From Flavobacterium sp. (GTDB taxonomy: Bacteria > Bacteroidota > Bacteroidia > Flavobacteriales > Flavobacteriaceae), in assembly GCF_024642105.1 (NCBI RefSeq), contig NZ_JAHEBT010000007.1:1-34104 (forward strand): DNA of 34,104 bases, given 5' to 3'. Positions within the stretch are counted from its first letter, which is position 1. Every line of letters starts with the position of its first letter. The notes under the pieces were generated by a model, which was not told where the DNA came from, did not search any database, and worked only from the letters and a program-made list of their open reading frames with translations. Of the stretch, positions 1-6,548 are shown in pieces. The position numbers and the translations under genes are program-made.

Positions 1-794
1 CGATAAGCAGAACGAATAGCAGTTATAGCTTCTGATTCTGGAAAGTCTCCAATGACGATATTATTTAAGATGTAGCCCTCGGCAGTATATTCAGATACTC
101 CATACTCACAGAATGCTCCAGCTAAATCAAAAATAAAGGCATTGCGCTCTCCATCATTAAATCCTCTTTTCCAATTGAACTTCATAATCCTATCAATAAT
201 AGAAGACTCATCATTAATTGGAAGTAATGGCACTTTTTCAGAAGTTTTAAACCCTTCATCGATAAGTTCGGCATCAAATAGTTCAGCATCCTTATTTACA
301 TAGATATTTGGGTCGTAAGACTCGTAACAAACTCTATCTACATTGCTATTAGCATTGTCAAAGTATTTATTGTCTTTGAAAAATGTCTGTCTAAATGCTT
401 TGAAATATTTAATGTGAGTATATTTATCGGACTCTGGAATCTTAACCACTCCTTTAATTCCAATACCACTTGGAGAAACGAACAGTAATACAAAATGAGG
501 GTTTTGTTTCAATTCCTTCAAATGCTCGTTCATCTCCTCTACGGTTGGATATTTATCAAAATCTACCACCATTAATCCTGAGTGCTTGACAAGTGAGTTA
601 GAGTTACGCTCTGTAAACTCCCCAGCAAATAATATGCAAGGCAATTCGCTCTTTGCATTTTTATCTCCAGTACGAACCCTATCTACAATTTCCTTAGACT
701 TACCTACTCGAATACGAGCGATAACTTTATCTAAGTCCATAGAATAAGGAACGTCTTTTGACTTAAATAAATTTTTAAATACGCTTATTTTCAT
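1..794 (-). CDS. BT4734-like primase-type protein, N-terminal part (3' end cut by window edge)
   Basis: The reading frame starts at an ATG at 792-794 and stays open for about 264 codons to the window edge, so the C-terminus is missing. The protein begins MKISVFKNLFKSKDVPYSMD and carries features I recognise from the BT4734/BF3469 N-terminal domain that precedes primase/helicase domains in Bacteroidota mobile elements and phages: an LPCILFAGEF stretch, GLMVVDFDKYP, LLFVSPSGIGIKGVVKI and, later, KRGFNDGERNAFIF. It probably acts in phage DNA replication as a primase or primase-helicase; the catalytic part may lie outside the window. Its ATG overlaps the TGA of the upstream small gene (ATGA), so it is the last visible gene of the methyltransferase operon. 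Family assignment is good; the exact enzymatic role is inferred. Confidence 0.8.
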   Translation of the reverse strand, partial: MKISVFKNLFKSKDVPYSMDLDKVIARIRVGKSKEIVDRVRTGDKNAKSELPCILFAGEFTERNSNSLVKHSGLMVVDFDKYPTVEEMNEHLKELKQNPHFVLLFVSPSGIGIKGVVKIPESDKYTHIKYFKAFRQTFFKDNKYFDNANSNVDRVCYESYDPNIYVNKDAELFDAELIDEGFKTSEKVPLLPINDESSIIDRIMKFNWKRGFNDGERNAFIFDLAGAFCEYGVSEYTAEGYILNNIVIGDFPESEAITAIRSAY

Positions 795-1024
795 TTCTTA
801 TTTCTATTAATTAAGTCTATAAACAATTTCAGTTCCTCCTTATTAGTAAATCGAATTTCATCCGATTCAAATAACTCTACATACCATACATTTCCTTCAT
901 CATTTGTATTAGAGATTAAACAATCATATTTACCTATATCATAAGTATAGTAATGATATGGTTTGCCATTCTCTTCATCGTGATTTATTTCAAATCCTAA
1001 ATCTATTAAATCTTGTTCTTTCAT
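791..1024 (-). CDS. Small acidic hypothetical protein, paralogue of the 4336-4575 product
   Basis: A 77-residue protein beginning MKEQDLIDLGF, with an HYYTY segment, an xWYVELF segment and an EELKLFIDLI helix near the end. I do not recognise its function. A second gene in this window (4336-4575) encodes a clear paralogue with the same first eleven residues and the same HYYTY, W-VELF and EELKLFI landmarks, which supports both as real genes and fixes both starts. It is translationally coupled on both sides: its ATG overlaps the TGA of the upstream gene (1021-1024) and its TGA overlaps the ATG of the primase-type gene (791-794). Family size and the phage early context suggest a small regulatory or anti-host protein, but that is a guess. 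Confidence 0.75.
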   Translation of the reverse strand: MKEQDLIDLGFEINHDEENGKPYHYYTYDIGKYDCLISNTNDEGNVWYVELFESDEIRFTNKEELKLFIDLINRNKK

Positions 1025-1371
1025 AATATATAAGTCTTACATTTTATTTTAATATTATATGGTAATAGTTTGTATAGGTTAGGAGGGCAGTTGAATATCA
1101 TCTTTGGATATATTGGGTACATTAGACCGTGCTTTCTTTCCACTATTATACCATATCGTGATAACCTAAACCACCTGACTATGTCGTTCCTACTTCGTAA
1201 TCGCTTTAGAACAATTACTTGAGTCTCCAATCTACATTTGGTAAACTTAAATTTATCATTAAAATAAATCTTTTCATACCAAACTACAAATAACCCGTTA
1301 GTTATTTCTTTTGTCTTATCAACAAATTTTTTGTAATCCGTTCCAACAATCAGGACATTCTCTTTTAGCAT
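1021..1371 (-). CDS. Hypothetical basic protein, 116 aa
   Basis: A 116-residue protein starting MLKENVLIVGTDYKKF, rich in lysine, arginine, tyrosine and tryptophan, with a cysteine- and proline-containing C-terminal half (NCPPNLYKLLP). No known domain, membrane segment or signal peptide is apparent. The start overlaps the last codons of the cytosine methyltransferase gene by 7 bp and the stop overlaps the next start as ATGA, so it belongs to the same operon. The close packing is the main support for its being a real gene; no function can be assigned. Confidence 0.65.
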   Translation of the reverse strand: MLKENVLIVGTDYKKFVDKTKEITNGLFVVWYEKIYFNDKFKFTKCRLETQVIVLKRLRSRNDIVRWFRLSRYGIIVERKHGLMYPIYPKMIFNCPPNLYKLLPYNIKIKCKTYIL

Positions 1372-2180
1372 AAATTTTTAAATATATGAGCAATTACATC
1401 CACAGTCCAACCATTACCTATCATTTTAAATCTATCTGTATTACTAACAATATTTGTATAATTATTAGGGATTGTTTGTAGTGCTTCAAATTCTTGAGCT
1501 GTCAATAATCTACACATAGTTTTGTCTTCGTTTAGTAAGTATTGATTTGTATGACAATTTTTAGTAGTCAAGCAATTTGATTTTTTATTGTTAATCCAAT
1601 TAACGCCTTTATCAATTCGCATTTTATCTCCCCAATTAGAGTAAAAGCATTTAGGAATTTCTCTATAAGGAATATCTTGTAAAACATTTTTAAATATTAC
1701 ATCTTTATTTTCTGGCAAATCAAACATAATATTTGTCCAATATAATCTATCTCTATTTTGAGCAGAAACTATATTGCTGTTAAAAGAAATAGGTTCAACT
1801 TGTAGTTCATTACTAATTATATCTCTCCACTCTTTTTTCATATTAACATTTTCAAGTAAAAAGTATTTTGGATTTACTTCTTTTAAAATCCTAACATATT
1901 CATAAAATAAACCGCTTTTACCTTCAAAACCTTTACCATTACCTACACTTGAAAATGATTGACAAGGAGAGCCTCCAAGTAATAAATCAATATTAGGTAA
2001 TTTATCACAATCAATCTTGGTCACATCTCCTAATTGAATAGTATTAGGATAATTGTGTTGAATAACCTTAATAGGCGCTTCTTCTATTTCAGAAGCATAG
2101 TAATTATTATAATTAATTCCAGCTTTACTTAAAGCTATTTGTCCACAAGACATTCCATCAAATAATGATAATACATTCAT
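1365..2180 (-). CDS. C5 cytosine-specific DNA methyltransferase (Dcm/HhaI family)
   Basis: A 271-residue protein with the ordered motifs of C5-cytosine methyltransferases: motif I LSLFDGMSCG (about residues 4-13, SAM binding), motif IV GGSPCQSFS with catalytic Cys73, motif VI FLLENV (about 107-112), motif VIII QNRDR (141-145) and motif X with MIGNGW near the C-terminus. The length is at the short end for the family, leaving a small target-recognition region. I place the start at the ATG at 2178-2180; the frame extends 11 codons upstream to a TTG, but the ATG puts motif I at the usual position and lies about 30 bp behind a good promoter. No restriction partner is visible, so it is probably an orphan enzyme that modifies phage DNA against host restriction. 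It is the first gene of the operon running to the left edge. Confidence 0.93.
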   Translation of the reverse strand: MNVLSLFDGMSCGQIALSKAGINYNNYYASEIEEAPIKVIQHNYPNTIQLGDVTKIDCDKLPNIDLLLGGSPCQSFSSVGNGKGFEGKSGLFYEYVRILKEVNPKYFLLENVNMKKEWRDIISNELQVEPISFNSNIVSAQNRDRLYWTNIMFDLPENKDVIFKNVLQDIPYREIPKCFYSNWGDKMRIDKGVNWINNKKSNCLTTKNCHTNQYLLNEDKTMCRLLTAQEFEALQTIPNNYTNIVSNTDRFKMIGNGWTVDVIAHIFKNLC

Positions 2181-2210
2181 AGTTTTTTTTCTATTAATTA
2201 ATAAAGATGA

Positions 2211-2242
2211 CAAATATATAAATATACCTGTTAATAAACAAT
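2211..2242 (-). promoter_or_regulatory. Bacteroidota-type promoter for the methyltransferase operon
   Basis: Read on the minus strand, a TATATTTG box (2211-2218) matches the Bacteroidota -7 consensus TAnnTTTG, and a TTG (2239-2241) lies exactly 20 bp upstream, as expected for the -33 element. The predicted transcription start falls about 25 nt before the methyltransferase ATG. This is one of the few late or middle promoters here with a recognisable -33. Confidence 0.7.
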
Positions 2243-2274
2243 ACCTATTCTTTTATTTATATATATTATAAATA

Positions 2275-2390
2275 ATAAAAAGAACACATTTACTACATTG
2301 GTTTGCCATTTTGAGGGACACCCCTATTGATTTTGGTTTTTTAAGGGGGGTGTCCCTAAAAAACGACTTTTTTCAACGAAATGTGTACTG
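2275..2390. repeat. Dispersed regulatory repeat, copy R1 (hairpin plus ATGTGTACTG motif)
   Basis: This segment shares two long identical blocks with 31451-31567: a 26-nt block at 2275-2300 and a 34-nt block at 2345-2378. It contains an inverted repeat, GGGACACCCC (2315-2324) with GGGGTGTCCC (2347-2356), around a 22-nt loop, then an AAAAAACGACTTTTTT segment and the decamer ATGTGTACTG (2381-2390). The copy lies just upstream, in the minus-strand sense, of the methyltransferase promoter; R2 lies just upstream of the terminase promoter. The loop also contains CTATTGATTTTGGT (2324-2337), which recurs at 31656-31669. Confidence 0.85.
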
Positions 2391-2422
2391 TGTCATTTTG
2401 ACGCAATGGAATCCAACTAGTG

Positions 2423-2446
2423 TATATACCAATGAATTGGTATATA
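2423..2446. promoter_or_regulatory. Perfect 11-bp inverted repeat, operator-like
   Basis: The arms TATATACCAAT (2423-2433) and ATTGGTATATA (2436-2446) are exact reverse complements with a 2-bp spacer. It has no T-tract, so it is not a terminator; the short spacer and perfect symmetry resemble a binding site for a dimeric HTH repressor. It lies between the terminator of the SSB operon and the methyltransferase promoter. Confidence 0.6.
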
Positions 2447-2451
2447 GTATA

Positions 2452-2480
2452 GAAAAAACCCTACCATTTAGTAGGGCTTT
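2452..2480 (-). terminator. Intrinsic terminator of the SSB/early operon
   Basis: On the minus strand a GCCCTAC / GTAGGG stem (arms 2471-2477 and 2459-2464) with a 6-nt loop is followed directly by TTTTTT. It begins about 20 bp after the stop of the SSB-like gene and ends transcription before the next promoter region. Confidence 0.85.
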
Positions 2481-2499
2481 CTAGTTGTGTTACATTGGT

Positions 2500-3219
2500 T
2501 TAGATAAAATCTAAATCATCATCATCAGTTGGGTCTAAGTCAGCAACTTCTACTGGTGATTCTTCTTTGATTAAATACGCTTTTAAGTACGTTTCTAATT
2601 CATCAAATACTAAATCAGCTTGGTTAGCTTCAGAATCACTTAAAGAGCCTCCAAATTTAAAACCTGGAGTTGTGTATCTAACAGATCCTTTTTTACCTTC
2701 AATAGCTTTATCAACTACAACCCATTCTTCAGGCAGTCTTGACAAGCTCTTGTTAGTAAATTCTCCCCATTGTTGTACAGAAGAACCCTTCAATTGGATA
2801 TTAGCTAAAGTACCATCTTCTAACATAATGTAGATAGACTTAACATAATGACCACCTGCATTTTTAACTTTTTCTTTAATGTCAGCATACAATCCTTTAG
2901 CAATCTCATTTCCTTTGAATGGCTTAACAGTCATTACTTGTTTAGAGATAAACTTAACCTCGTTTGAATAAATACCACTTGATGTAGCATCATTCCACCC
3001 ACTTACAGTATGTAATTGGTCTAAGACTAAGAATTTAAACGGTAATTGGATTTTGACATTAGCTGCTTCTTTAATTTCATCAGCAGATTTACCTTTCATA
3101 CTTTCAGCAATAGACTTGTCATAGTATCCGAAAGTTTTGTCGTTTGATTTCCATTCAAGAAATCTTTTTGCAGGGTTACTCAATGGTTGAGCGAATGCTT
3201 TTGTTCTGTTTGAACTCAT
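2500..3219 (-). CDS. Probable phage single-stranded DNA-binding protein
   Basis: A 239-residue soluble protein with no recognisable enzymatic motif, ending in a strongly acidic tail, DDDDLDFI, that resembles the C-terminal tip of SSB proteins (acidic run followed by hydrophobic residues). That tip normally recruits replication and repair partners. The central region (about residues 55-180) is mixed beta-rich and could hold an OB-like fold, but I cannot show this from sequence alone. Context supports the role: it is in the early block with a MazG-like enzyme and DnaA-like protein, and a YqaJ-type exonuclease starts from the divergent promoter. The ATG at 3219 gives the first in-frame start and leaves a 95-bp leader after the preceding gene. 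An alternative is another recombination accessory protein. Confidence 0.6.
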   Translation of the reverse strand: MSSNRTKAFAQPLSNPAKRFLEWKSNDKTFGYYDKSIAESMKGKSADEIKEAANVKIQLPFKFLVLDQLHTVSGWNDATSSGIYSNEVKFISKQVMTVKPFKGNEIAKGLYADIKEKVKNAGGHYVKSIYIMLEDGTLANIQLKGSSVQQWGEFTNKSLSRLPEEWVVVDKAIEGKKGSVRYTTPGFKFGGSLSDSEANQADLVFDELETYLKAYLIKEESPVEVADLDPTDDDDLDFI

Positions 3220-3314
3220 AATGTAATGTATTTATGGATTGAAATGAAGAGGCTCAATCCTTACCTCTGTTATTATGATGTGGTAAAAGTAATACTTTAT
3301 TTTAAACTACCAAA

Positions 3315-3614
3315 TTATTCTTTAATAAATTTTCCTCCCGACATTTTACCTTTTCTTTTTGTAATTACATTGTAAGCACTTTCAAGGCATTGTTCAAATT
3401 CAAGTCCTTGCATTTTAGCTTGAATTATAAGTGTTACAGTAATATCTCCTATAGCATCAATTACTTCGTCTCTATCATCTTCATCGATAGCAGAAATTAA
3501 TTCTAAAACTTCTTCGTGCGTCTTTTCTGCTTGACCCATAGTCGTTCCATTACTTAGAATACCTCTATCATTTGCCCAATCAATAACCAATCGTTCTAAT
3601 TCTTTAAATTCCAT
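3315..3614 (-). CDS. MazG-like nucleotide pyrophosphohydrolase
   Basis: A 99-residue protein with the all-alpha NTP-pyrophosphohydrolase signature: an EEVLE helix (residues 34-38) and a second metal-binding helix, EVIDAIGD (50-57). MazG-type enzymes hydrolyse NTPs or dNTPs to the monophosphate and pyrophosphate; phage versions may adjust nucleotide pools or (p)ppGpp during infection. The single-domain length is typical of phage forms. Its start lies inside the last codons of a 40-aa gene (11-bp overlap). Confidence 0.85.
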   Translation of the reverse strand: MEFKELERLVIDWANDRGILSNGTTMGQAEKTHEEVLELISAIDEDDRDEVIDAIGDITVTLIIQAKMQGLEFEQCLESAYNVITKRKGKMSGGKFIKE

Positions 3615-3726
3615 ACTTCTTTTTTAAAATATTTTTATACACTTTGTTTACAGATTCTTTATTTGCGCCTTGTCTGTAATAATAATTCATAACTTTAATT
3701 ATGCGCTGTAACGGACTTTGTTTCAT
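3604..3726 (-). CDS. Small basic hypothetical protein, 40 aa
   Basis: A 40-codon frame (MKQSPLQRIIKVMNYYYRQG...) fills the gap between the 148-aa HTH gene and the MazG-like gene, overlapping the former by 32 bp and the latter by 11 bp. It is lysine-rich and probably helical. Coupled overlaps are common in this operon, which supports translation, but no family is recognised and the overlaps also allow a chance frame. Confidence 0.45.
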   Translation of the reverse strand: MKQSPLQRIIKVMNYYYRQGANKESVNKVYKNILKKKYGI

Positions 3727-4141
3727 AAATTTTATTAATTCTTAACCAATCTTTATTAGTAAATTTATTAAATTGTTTATTCCATAACCTACACCCAGGT
3801 TCTTTTTTGAGTAAGTCAATAGTTTCATATAGTGAAAAGCGTTTAGCTGTCTTTTCAATTGCAATTTTTTCTATTTGTTCATAAGTAAATTCCTTATTAA
3901 ATGTAACTATATCTTCGTTACTAATAAGTTCAGCAATTCGCTTATAATGATTACATTTCTCTGTAGCTAATATTTTATTTATAGTATCTCTCTTTAATTC
4001 AAACTTTTCTGCTATAGCTATTTTTGAATAGCCTTCTGCATACATTCGTTCTACAAAATACTTCTTTATTAAAGAAGTATATGGAAGTCTGTTGTTATCA
4101 GATATTATATATCCGAATTTTCTTTCAAATTTCTGTATCAT
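3695..4141 (-). CDS. Helix-turn-helix protein, 148 aa
   Basis: Residues about 28-60 (RMYAEGYSKIAIAEKFELKR followed by DTINKIL) form a clear helix-turn-helix pattern of the kind found in sigma-like or DnaA domain IV-like DNA-binding modules: a helix, a GYS turn, IAEKF, then a recognition helix. The rest is charged and helical, without enzymatic motifs. It overlaps its upstream neighbour by 17 bp. Probably a transcription or replication regulator of the early region; the target is unknown. Together with the two neighbouring DNA-binding proteins it is a candidate ligand for the inverted repeats in the regulatory gaps. Confidence 0.7.
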   Translation of the reverse strand: MIQKFERKFGYIISDNNRLPYTSLIKKYFVERMYAEGYSKIAIAEKFELKRDTINKILATEKCNHYKRIAELISNEDIVTFNKEFTYEQIEKIAIEKTAKRFSLYETIDLLKKEPGCRLWNKQFNKFTNKDWLRINKIYETKSVTAHN

Positions 4142-4358
4142 AATTTATTTTGGATTCTAGTATTAAATAATATACCCTTTTGTGGTATTTAAACTGTGAG
4201 ATTATACACTGTACTTTTTCAGTATTAAATAATCTTCTTTTTCCGTGTACGAAATCTGGAAATATTTCCAATCTTCTAATTCTTTCTTTAATACACGATG
4301 GACTTACGTTTGCAATTTGAGCAATCTCTCCTGTACTATAATGTGTCTTTTCTAACAT
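4125..4358 (-). CDS. Small MerR/excisionase-like HTH protein, 77 aa
   Basis: The N-terminus (YSTGEIAQIANVSPSCIKER) is a helix-turn-helix of the MerR/Xis-like winged type: TGEIAQIANVS is the first helix and turn, followed by the recognition helix and a GKRRLFNTE wing-like segment. There is no effector domain, so it is likely a small DNA-binding regulator or recombination accessory factor. With no integrase in view, excisionase is not supported. It overlaps the upstream paralogue gene by 23 bp and the downstream HTH gene by 17 bp. Confidence 0.7.
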   Translation of the reverse strand: MLEKTHYSTGEIAQIANVSPSCIKERIRRLEIFPDFVHGKRRLFNTEKVQCIISQFKYHKRVYYLILESKINYDTEI

Positions 4359-4575
4359 TTCTTTGTATTAATTCAATAAATAATTTAAGTTCTTCAATAT
4401 CGTAAATTCTAAAAGTTTGATAATCAAATAATTCTACCCACCAATCAGAATCGGTACTATCTGAAGATATTAAACATAGATGTCTATCAAATTCATACGT
4501 GTAATAATGACCAAATGGAGGTTCATCAAAATCGGTTCTTTCAAACCCTAAATCTATTAAGTCTTGTTCTTTCAT
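4336..4575 (-). CDS. Small acidic hypothetical protein, paralogue of the 791-1024 product
   Basis: A 79-residue protein. The frame is open further upstream, but I take the ATG at 4573-4575 because from there the sequence (MKEQDLIDLGF) matches the paralogue at 791-1024 residue for residue. Both share HYYTY, a WWVELF/WYVELF strand and EELKLFI. The chosen start leaves 5 bp to the upstream stop, in keeping with the operon packing. Function is unknown; two diverged copies in separate operons suggest duplication followed by specialisation. Confidence 0.75.
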   Translation of the reverse strand: MKEQDLIDLGFERTDFDEPPFGHYYTYEFDRHLCLISSDSTDSDWWVELFDYQTFRIYDIEELKLFIELIQRNVRKDTL

Positions 4576-4580
4576 AATAC

Positions 4581-5021
4581 TTACTCTTTTTTCATTCGCT
4601 CTAAATACAGCACCAAGTCCATAGCTTCTTCCTGTGCGTGAGAAATCCACTCTTGCCAACTAAGGTCGTTTCTATCTAGGGTAGTACCATATTTCTTAAT
4701 ACCTAAATCAGACCTATCTTGAAACTTTTTAATAACTGATTCAACTACCGAGTCTTTTATCATAGTCATATTTCCAGTCCACATACCATTAACTCTTGAA
4801 TTAACTAATGAAGCACAGTATAATCCATTACCTTCAAATGAAGTCATCGGTTTATGCCTTTTAAAATACATTTCTTTAAAATCTTTTCCTAAATAGTACT
4901 TAATCCCTATCAATTCAGAAGTTAATACATTATTTTCTGCTAAATCATAAATAACACCTAGTTTAAAGGCTACTTCTCCTTCTTCTGTTATATAATTCTT
5001 AATACATCGATATTGTTTCAT
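4581..5021 (-). CDS. Phage protein with C-terminal MazG-like/KYG...EEAMD domain, 146 aa
   Basis: The N-terminal 60 residues look like a small beta-rich module. The C-terminal part holds KKYGTTLDRNDLSWQEW followed by HAQEEAMDLVLYLERM, a pattern I recognise from many small phage proteins and which resembles one half of the MazG/dATP-dGTP pyrophosphohydrolase helical fold (EEAMD in the position of ExxxD). It may bind nucleotides or be a degenerate pyrophosphohydrolase; a catalytic role is not shown. The ATG overlaps the TGA of the DnaA-like gene (ATGA at 5018-5021). Confidence 0.6.
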   Translation of the reverse strand: MKQYRCIKNYITEEGEVAFKLGVIYDLAENNVLTSELIGIKYYLGKDFKEMYFKRHKPMTSFEGNGLYCASLVNSRVNGMWTGNMTMIKDSVVESVIKKFQDRSDLGIKKYGTTLDRNDLSWQEWISHAQEEAMDLVLYLERMKKE

Positions 5022-5275
5022 AGTAATTCTTTAATTATTAATTGTTCTAGTTTATTTATTTGGATTGAATTTATGTCTTTATAATAATTAAGACCATATA
5101 TTACTGTTCCGTGTCGCTTACCTACTGTTCTTGCTATTCTACAATAACTATATCCGAGTTCCCTGAGAACTGTATAATATAAAGCTCTTACTTCAACATA
5201 CTCTTCTCTTCTACATTTATCAGTAACATCTAATCCAGTTTCTCTTTTGATAATCTCTCTGACTCTTTGTTCCAT
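5018..5275 (-). CDS. DnaA domain IV-like DNA-binding protein, 85 aa
   Basis: Residues about 25-66 (EYVEVRALYYTVLRELGYSY, then CRIARTVGKRHGTVIYGL) follow the plan of the DnaA C-terminal domain: a helix with R-A-L-Y, a turn, an IA..G..H motif and the signature-like GKRHGTVIYG, comparable to GRDHTTVxxA. There is no AAA+ domain, so it is a stand-alone DNA-binding module. It could recognise phage origin sequences or act as a regulator that competes with host DnaA. The start at 5275 lies within the end of a possible 54-aa upstream gene. Confidence 0.75.
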   Translation of the reverse strand: MEQRVREIIKRETGLDVTDKCRREEYVEVRALYYTVLRELGYSYCRIARTVGKRHGTVIYGLNYYKDINSIQINKLEQLIIKELL

Positions 5276-5394
5276 AGTATTTGTTTCAATTCATTAAAGT
5301 CATCAGTAGTCCATTTAGGTCGTGGCAAATCCCACAACCGATGTTCTTTAATACCGCAGTATCTTAATATTTGACTTATTTCCTTATTTTTCAT
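5230..5394 (-). CDS. Small hypothetical protein, 54 aa, first gene of the early minus operon
   Basis: A 54-codon frame, MKNKEISQILRYCGIKEHRL followed by WDLPRPKW, lies directly behind the minus-strand promoter. It overlaps the DnaA-like gene by 46 bp in another frame. The start is only 4 nt after the -7 box, which would make the mRNA leaderless or nearly so. The tryptophan- and proline-containing middle looks like real protein, but no family is recognised. It may also act as a short leader frame. Confidence 0.5.
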   Translation of the reverse strand: MKNKEISQILRYCGIKEHRLWDLPRPKWTTDDFNELKQILWNKESERLSKEKLD

Positions 5395-5398
5395 ACGA

Positions 5399-5429
5399 CA
5401 AAGTAATATATAAAATTTTACTTATACAA
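5399..5429 (-). promoter_or_regulatory. Early promoter, minus-strand arm of the divergent pair
   Basis: On the minus strand TTACTTTG (5399-5406) is a near match to TAnnTTTG, and TTG (5427-5429) lies exactly 20 bp upstream. It faces the early minus operon. The -7 box deviates from the late TATATTTG type at the same base as its plus-strand partner. Confidence 0.55.
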
Positions 5430-5472
5430 TAGTTATTATCTATTTATATCAATTATAAATAACATTAATATT

Positions 5473-5502
5473 TTGCTATTAAATCTATAATGTGTTAATT
5501 TG
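5473..5502 (+). promoter_or_regulatory. Early promoter, plus-strand arm of the divergent pair
   Basis: TTG (5473-5475) followed after 19 bp by TTAATTTG (5495-5502) fits the Bacteroidota -33/-7 arrangement with one mismatch in the -7 box. The predicted start is about 14 nt before the ATG at 5522. It drives the exonuclease operon, divergently from the early minus operon; the two -7 boxes are about 90 bp apart, so a shared regulator is possible. Confidence 0.55.
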
Positions 5503-5521
5503 TAGTATTAAATATTTTACA

Positions 5522-5698
5522 ATGAGCAACGAAGAAAGAAGATTGGAAGCTAGAGTACATAATCTACTCCAAGAAGTAAACGAATTAAAGAGAGTTATTG
5601 AACATATAAAAAACTTCTCAAATGGAATAAAAGAATCAGTTATTAAAGACATTATTAAACAAGAAATTAAAAGTTATGAGAAAAGAAGTGGTTTATGA
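5522..5698 (+). CDS. Small coiled-coil protein, 58 aa
   Basis: Begins MSNEERRLEARVHNLL and continues as one long charged helix with hydrophobic residues at heptad spacing, so it is likely a coiled coil. A GTG ten codons upstream is in frame but lies on the promoter, so the ATG at 5522 is chosen. It overlaps the exonuclease gene by 23 bp and is its operon leader. A role as an exonuclease partner is possible from position only. Confidence 0.65.
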   Translation: MSNEERRLEARVHNLLQEVNELKRVIEHIKNFSNGIKESVIKDIIKQEIKSYEKRSGL

Positions 5699-6326
5699 CA
5701 CATTTACACCTAAATCAAACGCAGCAGACCAAAGGTCGGAAGTTTGGTTTAAAGACCGACACGGTAAGTTTACAGCTAGTAGGAGTATAGACTTATTGGG
5801 TATCAAAGGATTAGGACTAACAGGAGAGACGTACGCTGTGGAGAAAGCAATTGAACAATTATTTGGAGAAGTAGAAGAAGGATTTACATCTAAAGATATG
5901 CAACGTGGAATAGATTTAGAACCAGTCGCTTTTGCTAAGTTTGTAGAGGTACATCCAAATCTAAAAGTATCTAATTGTAGTTTTTTTACTTATGGAGAAC
6001 ACGCAGGAGCATCCCCTGATGGACTTATAGATGATGATGCTGTTTTAGAGATTAAATGCCCTAAAGGTAAGAAATTCTTTAGATTAGTTGCTGAAGAGAA
6101 CATCGATAAGATATATATAGCTCAAATGCAGATGCAGATGTTAGCTACAGGACGAAAAAGAGCCTATTTCTTCAATTATTTAGAATTAAATGATAAAGTA
6201 TATCATCATACAATTATCGTTGAAAGAGACGAAGATATGATTGAATTAATTAAGCAAAGACTTACCGAGGCAATTGCTATAAAAAAATCATATATTGAAC
6301 TAATTGAATCAAAGAAACAATGGTAA
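5676..6326 (+). CDS. YqaJ/lambda Exo-type recombination exonuclease
   Basis: A 216-residue protein with the PD-(D/E)XK core of the YqaJ family: RSEVWFKDRHGKFTAS near the N-terminus, RGIDLEPVA with Glu82, GASPDGLID with Asp115, and LEIKCPKG with Glu125 and Lys127, followed by a QMQMQM helix. These enzymes resect double-stranded DNA 5' to 3' to give single strands for annealing. The length is typical. A separate annealase is not recognisable in the window; the SSB-like protein across the divergent promoter may take part. Expression is early, from the plus-strand promoter at 5473-5502. Confidence 0.93.
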   Translation: MRKEVVYDTFTPKSNAADQRSEVWFKDRHGKFTASRSIDLLGIKGLGLTGETYAVEKAIEQLFGEVEEGFTSKDMQRGIDLEPVAFAKFVEVHPNLKVSNCSFFTYGEHAGASPDGLIDDDAVLEIKCPKGKKFFRLVAEENIDKIYIAQMQMQMLATGRKRAYFFNYLELNDKVYHHTIIVERDEDMIELIKQRLTEAIAIKKSYIELIESKKQW

Positions 6327-6541
6327 AAATAACTATAGAAGAATGGGATTATACTTGTACAGATGGCTGTTGTACTGATTATGGAGCTACTATATACTTA
6401 AATGGTAAAGAATTACCACATCCTAATCCTGAAATTATACATAATGGCTATGTAGGAATGGATGTTGGATTATCAATAGAAGCCGTATTAAAGGAGTTAG
6501 GGTATGAAGTTGAAATCGAAAATACTTATAAAAACGACTGA
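6320..6541 (+). CDS. Small hypothetical protein with CTDGCC motif, 73 aa
   Basis: The start overlaps the end of the exonuclease gene by 7 bp. The protein begins MVKITIEEWDYTCTDGCCTD and has a compact beta pattern with an NGKEL turn and a C-terminal IEAVLKELGYEVEI segment. The closely spaced cysteines (C-x4-CC) could bind metal but do not make a complete standard zinc motif. I recall similar short phage proteins of unknown function. It is the last gene of the plus-strand operon. Confidence 0.7.
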   Translation: MVKITIEEWDYTCTDGCCTDYGATIYLNGKELPHPNPEIIHNGYVGMDVGLSIEAVLKELGYEVEIENTYKND

Positions 6542-6548
6542 CATTGGA

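Noticed and set aside
2181..2213. Upstream TTG start for the methyltransferase adding 11 residues.
   Set aside because: It would start on the -7 promoter box; the ATG at 2178-2180 places motif I as in homologues.
4125..4358. Excisionase role for the MerR-like protein and a lysogenic lifestyle.
   Set aside because: No integrase, repressor or attachment site is visible in the window, so lysogeny is not supported.
4576..4659. Longer start for the 79-aa paralogue.
   Set aside because: The extra 28 residues overlap the preceding gene in another frame and have no counterpart in the paralogue.
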